Assembly: GCA_035525055.1 (NCBI GenBank)
Contig: DATLEZ010000086.1
Span: forward strand, 1-24,753
DNA: 24,753 nucleotides
Source: DATEEG01 sp035525055
GTDB lineage: Bacteria > Actinomycetota > Acidimicrobiia > Spongiisociales > ZC4RG35
Direction of reading: 5' to 3'
The notes beneath the pieces are model-generated. The model did not search any database. It was not told the origin of the DNA and was given only the letters and a program-made list of their open reading frames with translations. A program made the translations under genes and the position numbers. Shown one piece after another: positions 23,644 through 24,753 of this stretch. Every line of letters starts with the position of its first letter. The stretch's first letter is position 1.

Positions 23644-24608
23644 CCGACGTAGCTCTCACGATCGACGGCGTCGAGGTCGCGGTGCCTCGAGGTCTCACTC
23701 TGCTGGAAGCATGCCGGGCGATCGGGAAGGACCAACCGACGCTTTGCTACCTCGAAACTCTCACTCCCGTCAATGTTTGCCGCGTGTGCGTGGTCGAGGT
23801 GGAGGGAAGTCGGACGCTGGTGCCGTCTTGCTCGCGGAAGGTAGAGGCAGGGATGGCGGTGCAGACCGACAGCGAGCGGGTCCGGCACTCCCGCAAAGTC
23901 GTGCTCGAGTTTCTGGCGTCGTCCTCCGACCTGTCCCTGGCCGGTGCCGAGGTGAAGAGGTGGCTTGATCAGTACGACGCCCGCCCGGAGAGGTTCGGGC
24001 CGGCGGGGGGACCGTTCCTCGACCGCGACCACCGTCATGCGGGTCACCACGATCGAGCTGACGGCGCCGTCGCCGAGACCGTTCACCAACCGGTCAAGGT
24101 CGACAACTCCCTCTACGTGCGCGACTACTCCAAGTGCATCCTTTGCTACAAGTGCGTCGAGGCCTGTGGCGACGATGCCCAGAACACCTTCGCAATCTCC
24201 GTTGCAGGGCGAGGATTCGACGCCCGGATCTCGACCGAGTTCGACGTCGACCTGCCCGAAGGCGCCTGCGTCTTCTGCGGCAACTGCATAGGTGTGTGCC
24301 CGACCGGGGCATTGATGTTTCGGTCGGAGCACGAGTTGCGGGAGGCCGAGATGTGGGAAGAGGGACGGCAGACTGTCACGCGCACCATCTGCTCGTTCTG
24401 TGGCGTCGGCTGCAACCTCGACCTCCACGTCCAGGACAACCGAATCGTCAAGGTGACCTCACCCATCGACCACTCGATCACTAACGGCCACCTATGCATC
24501 AAGGGCCGGTTCGGCTACGAGTACGTCCAGGAACTCGGCGACCTTGCGACCACCCCCATCGACGAGGTACTAGCGAGGGCCCGAACCCCCCTGCAACCGC
24601 GAACCTAA
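23640..24608 (+). CDS. iron-sulfur N-terminal half of formate dehydrogenase alpha (NuoG-like [2Fe-2S], 2x[4Fe-4S], MopB [4Fe-4S])
   Basis: A 322-aa electron-transfer protein. The [2Fe-2S] ligands are Cys36, 47, 50 and 64 (C-x10-C-x2-C-x13-C). The His-Cys3 cluster usual in NuoG/FdsA is absent; instead there is a linker with a His/Asp-rich patch (residues 128-150). Two ferredoxin clusters follow: Cys166/169/172/176 and Cys210/213/216/220. The last is the MopB N-terminal cluster, Cys251/254/258/286 (CSFCGVGC to HLCIKGR), which should lie in the catalytic polypeptide. After GYEYVQ the sequence departs from fused homologues and soon stops. With FdhA (644 aa) it rebuilds an FdsA-sized subunit of about 960 aa. 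The ATG overlaps the upstream stop (ATGA). Confidence 0.93.
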   Translation: MTDVALTIDGVEVAVPRGLTLLEACRAIGKDQPTLCYLETLTPVNVCRVCVVEVEGSRTLVPSCSRKVEAGMAVQTDSERVRHSRKVVLEFLASSSDLSLAGAEVKRWLDQYDARPERFGPAGGPFLDRDHRHAGHHDRADGAVAETVHQPVKVDNSLYVRDYSKCILCYKCVEACGDDAQNTFAISVAGRGFDARISTEFDVDLPEGACVFCGNCIGVCPTGALMFRSEHELREAEMWEEGRQTVTRTICSFCGVGCNLDLHVQDNRIVKVTSPIDHSITNGHLCIKGRFGYEYVQELGDLATTPIDEVLARARTPLQPRT

Positions 24609-24610
24609 GG
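24595..24610 (+). repeat. copy of the 3'-end repeat seen near fhs
   Basis: AACCGCGAACCTAAGG covers the last codons and stop of the iron-sulfur gene. Its first 14 bases are identical to the minus-strand end of the NuoF-like gene (18565-18578), so both proteins end in Pro-Arg-Thr. The match stops where transposase-like sequence begins. Confidence 0.55.
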
Positions 24611-24613
24611 GGG

Positions 24614-24753
24614 CTAGCGGATAGGTGGTGATGTCGGGTCCCATCGGTCTCGCCAGTTGATCAGTTTGATGGTGATGATGATGGTGGTGGCGAGGCAGAG
24701 TTGGGCGTGGCGGTGGTAACTGTGCCGGTTGGTGTTGCGGCGGAGTTGGCCAT
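24614..24753 (-). CDS. probable transposase, C-terminal tail only (cut by the window edge)
   Basis: Reading leftward from the edge, 45 codons end at a TAG (24614-24616). The peptide begins GQLRRNTNRHSYHRHAQLCL, continues with an isoleucine-rich helix and a KLINWRDRW segment, and resembles the end of IS5/IS4-type DDE transposases. The catalytic core is outside the window, so family assignment is tentative. It ends 6 bases from the convergent FDH iron-sulfur gene, suggesting an insertion sequence landed just behind the FDH operon. Confidence 0.5.
   Translation of the reverse strand, partial: GQLRRNTNRHSYHRHAQLCLATTIIITIKLINWRDRWDPTSPPIR

Noticed and set aside
24667..24700. GATGGT-type microsatellite repeat
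   Set aside because: On the minus strand it encodes the isoleucine/threonine-rich helix of the transposase tail, so it is explained by coding.

Overview
The window is about 64-65% GC by eye, with dense operons, many 1-4 base start/stop overlaps and frequent GTG starts. Gene content and style suggest an actinomycete-like bacterium (Actinomycetota, perhaps an Acidimicrobiia-type lineage). That placement is inferred from style and protein flavour, not from a phylogenetic marker. The theme is one-carbon metabolism built around methyl-corrinoid chemistry, a selenocysteine formate dehydrogenase (FDH), and the full machinery for making and inserting selenocysteine (Sec).

Layout. (1) 2-2864: 3' part of a ribulokinase gene (araB) and a complete L-arabinose isomerase gene (araA), unrelated sugar catabolism. 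(2) 2915-7233: a complete Sec module: selA, selB, the UCA-anticodon tRNA-Sec (selC) and, convergent, selD in its cysteine form. (3) 7350-13334: an operon for a corrinoid protein, a DUF1638 protein, a small 'virulence factor' family protein (PF13769 type), a methyl-THF:corrinoid methyltransferase, an embedded RHH/PIN toxin-antitoxin pair, a RACo-type corrinoid activase and an isocitrate lyase/PEP mutase family enzyme. (4) 13408-18444: an operon for a pyrrolysine-free MttB-family methyltransferase, a MetF-like reductase, an IclR regulator and formate-THF ligase. (5) 18445-18564: paired hairpins between convergent genes. (6) 18565-19848, minus strand: a divergent stand-alone NuoF-like flavoprotein. 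(7) 19981-24608: a Sec formate dehydrogenase whose alpha subunit is split in two, with the catalytic half (in-frame TGA at 20224 plus a SECIS-like hairpin) first, then a NuoE-NuoF fusion, then the iron-sulfur N-terminal half last. (8) 24614-24753: C-terminal tail of a probable transposase, cut by the window edge.

Proposed joint function (inference). An MttB-type enzyme moves a methyl group from a quaternary or tertiary amine to the corrinoid protein. The pterin-binding methyltransferase passes it to THF. The MetF-like enzyme oxidises methyl-THF, formate-THF ligase run in reverse releases formate with ATP gain, and the NAD-linked Sec-FDH oxidises formate to CO2. RACo rescues oxidised Co(II) corrinoid. 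Methylene-THF dehydrogenase/cyclohydrolase (FolD) is needed but is not in the window. Two 37-bp dyads of identical geometry, one before each methyl operon, are good candidates for the operator of the IclR protein.

The most notable points are the split, order-reversed Sec-FDH, the matched operators, the toxin-antitoxin pair translationally overlapped with the corrinoid activase, and the packing of a whole selenocysteine system within 18 kb of its one visible client gene. No CRISPR array, rRNA gene or origin was seen, and no gene-free stretch exceeds 300 bases.
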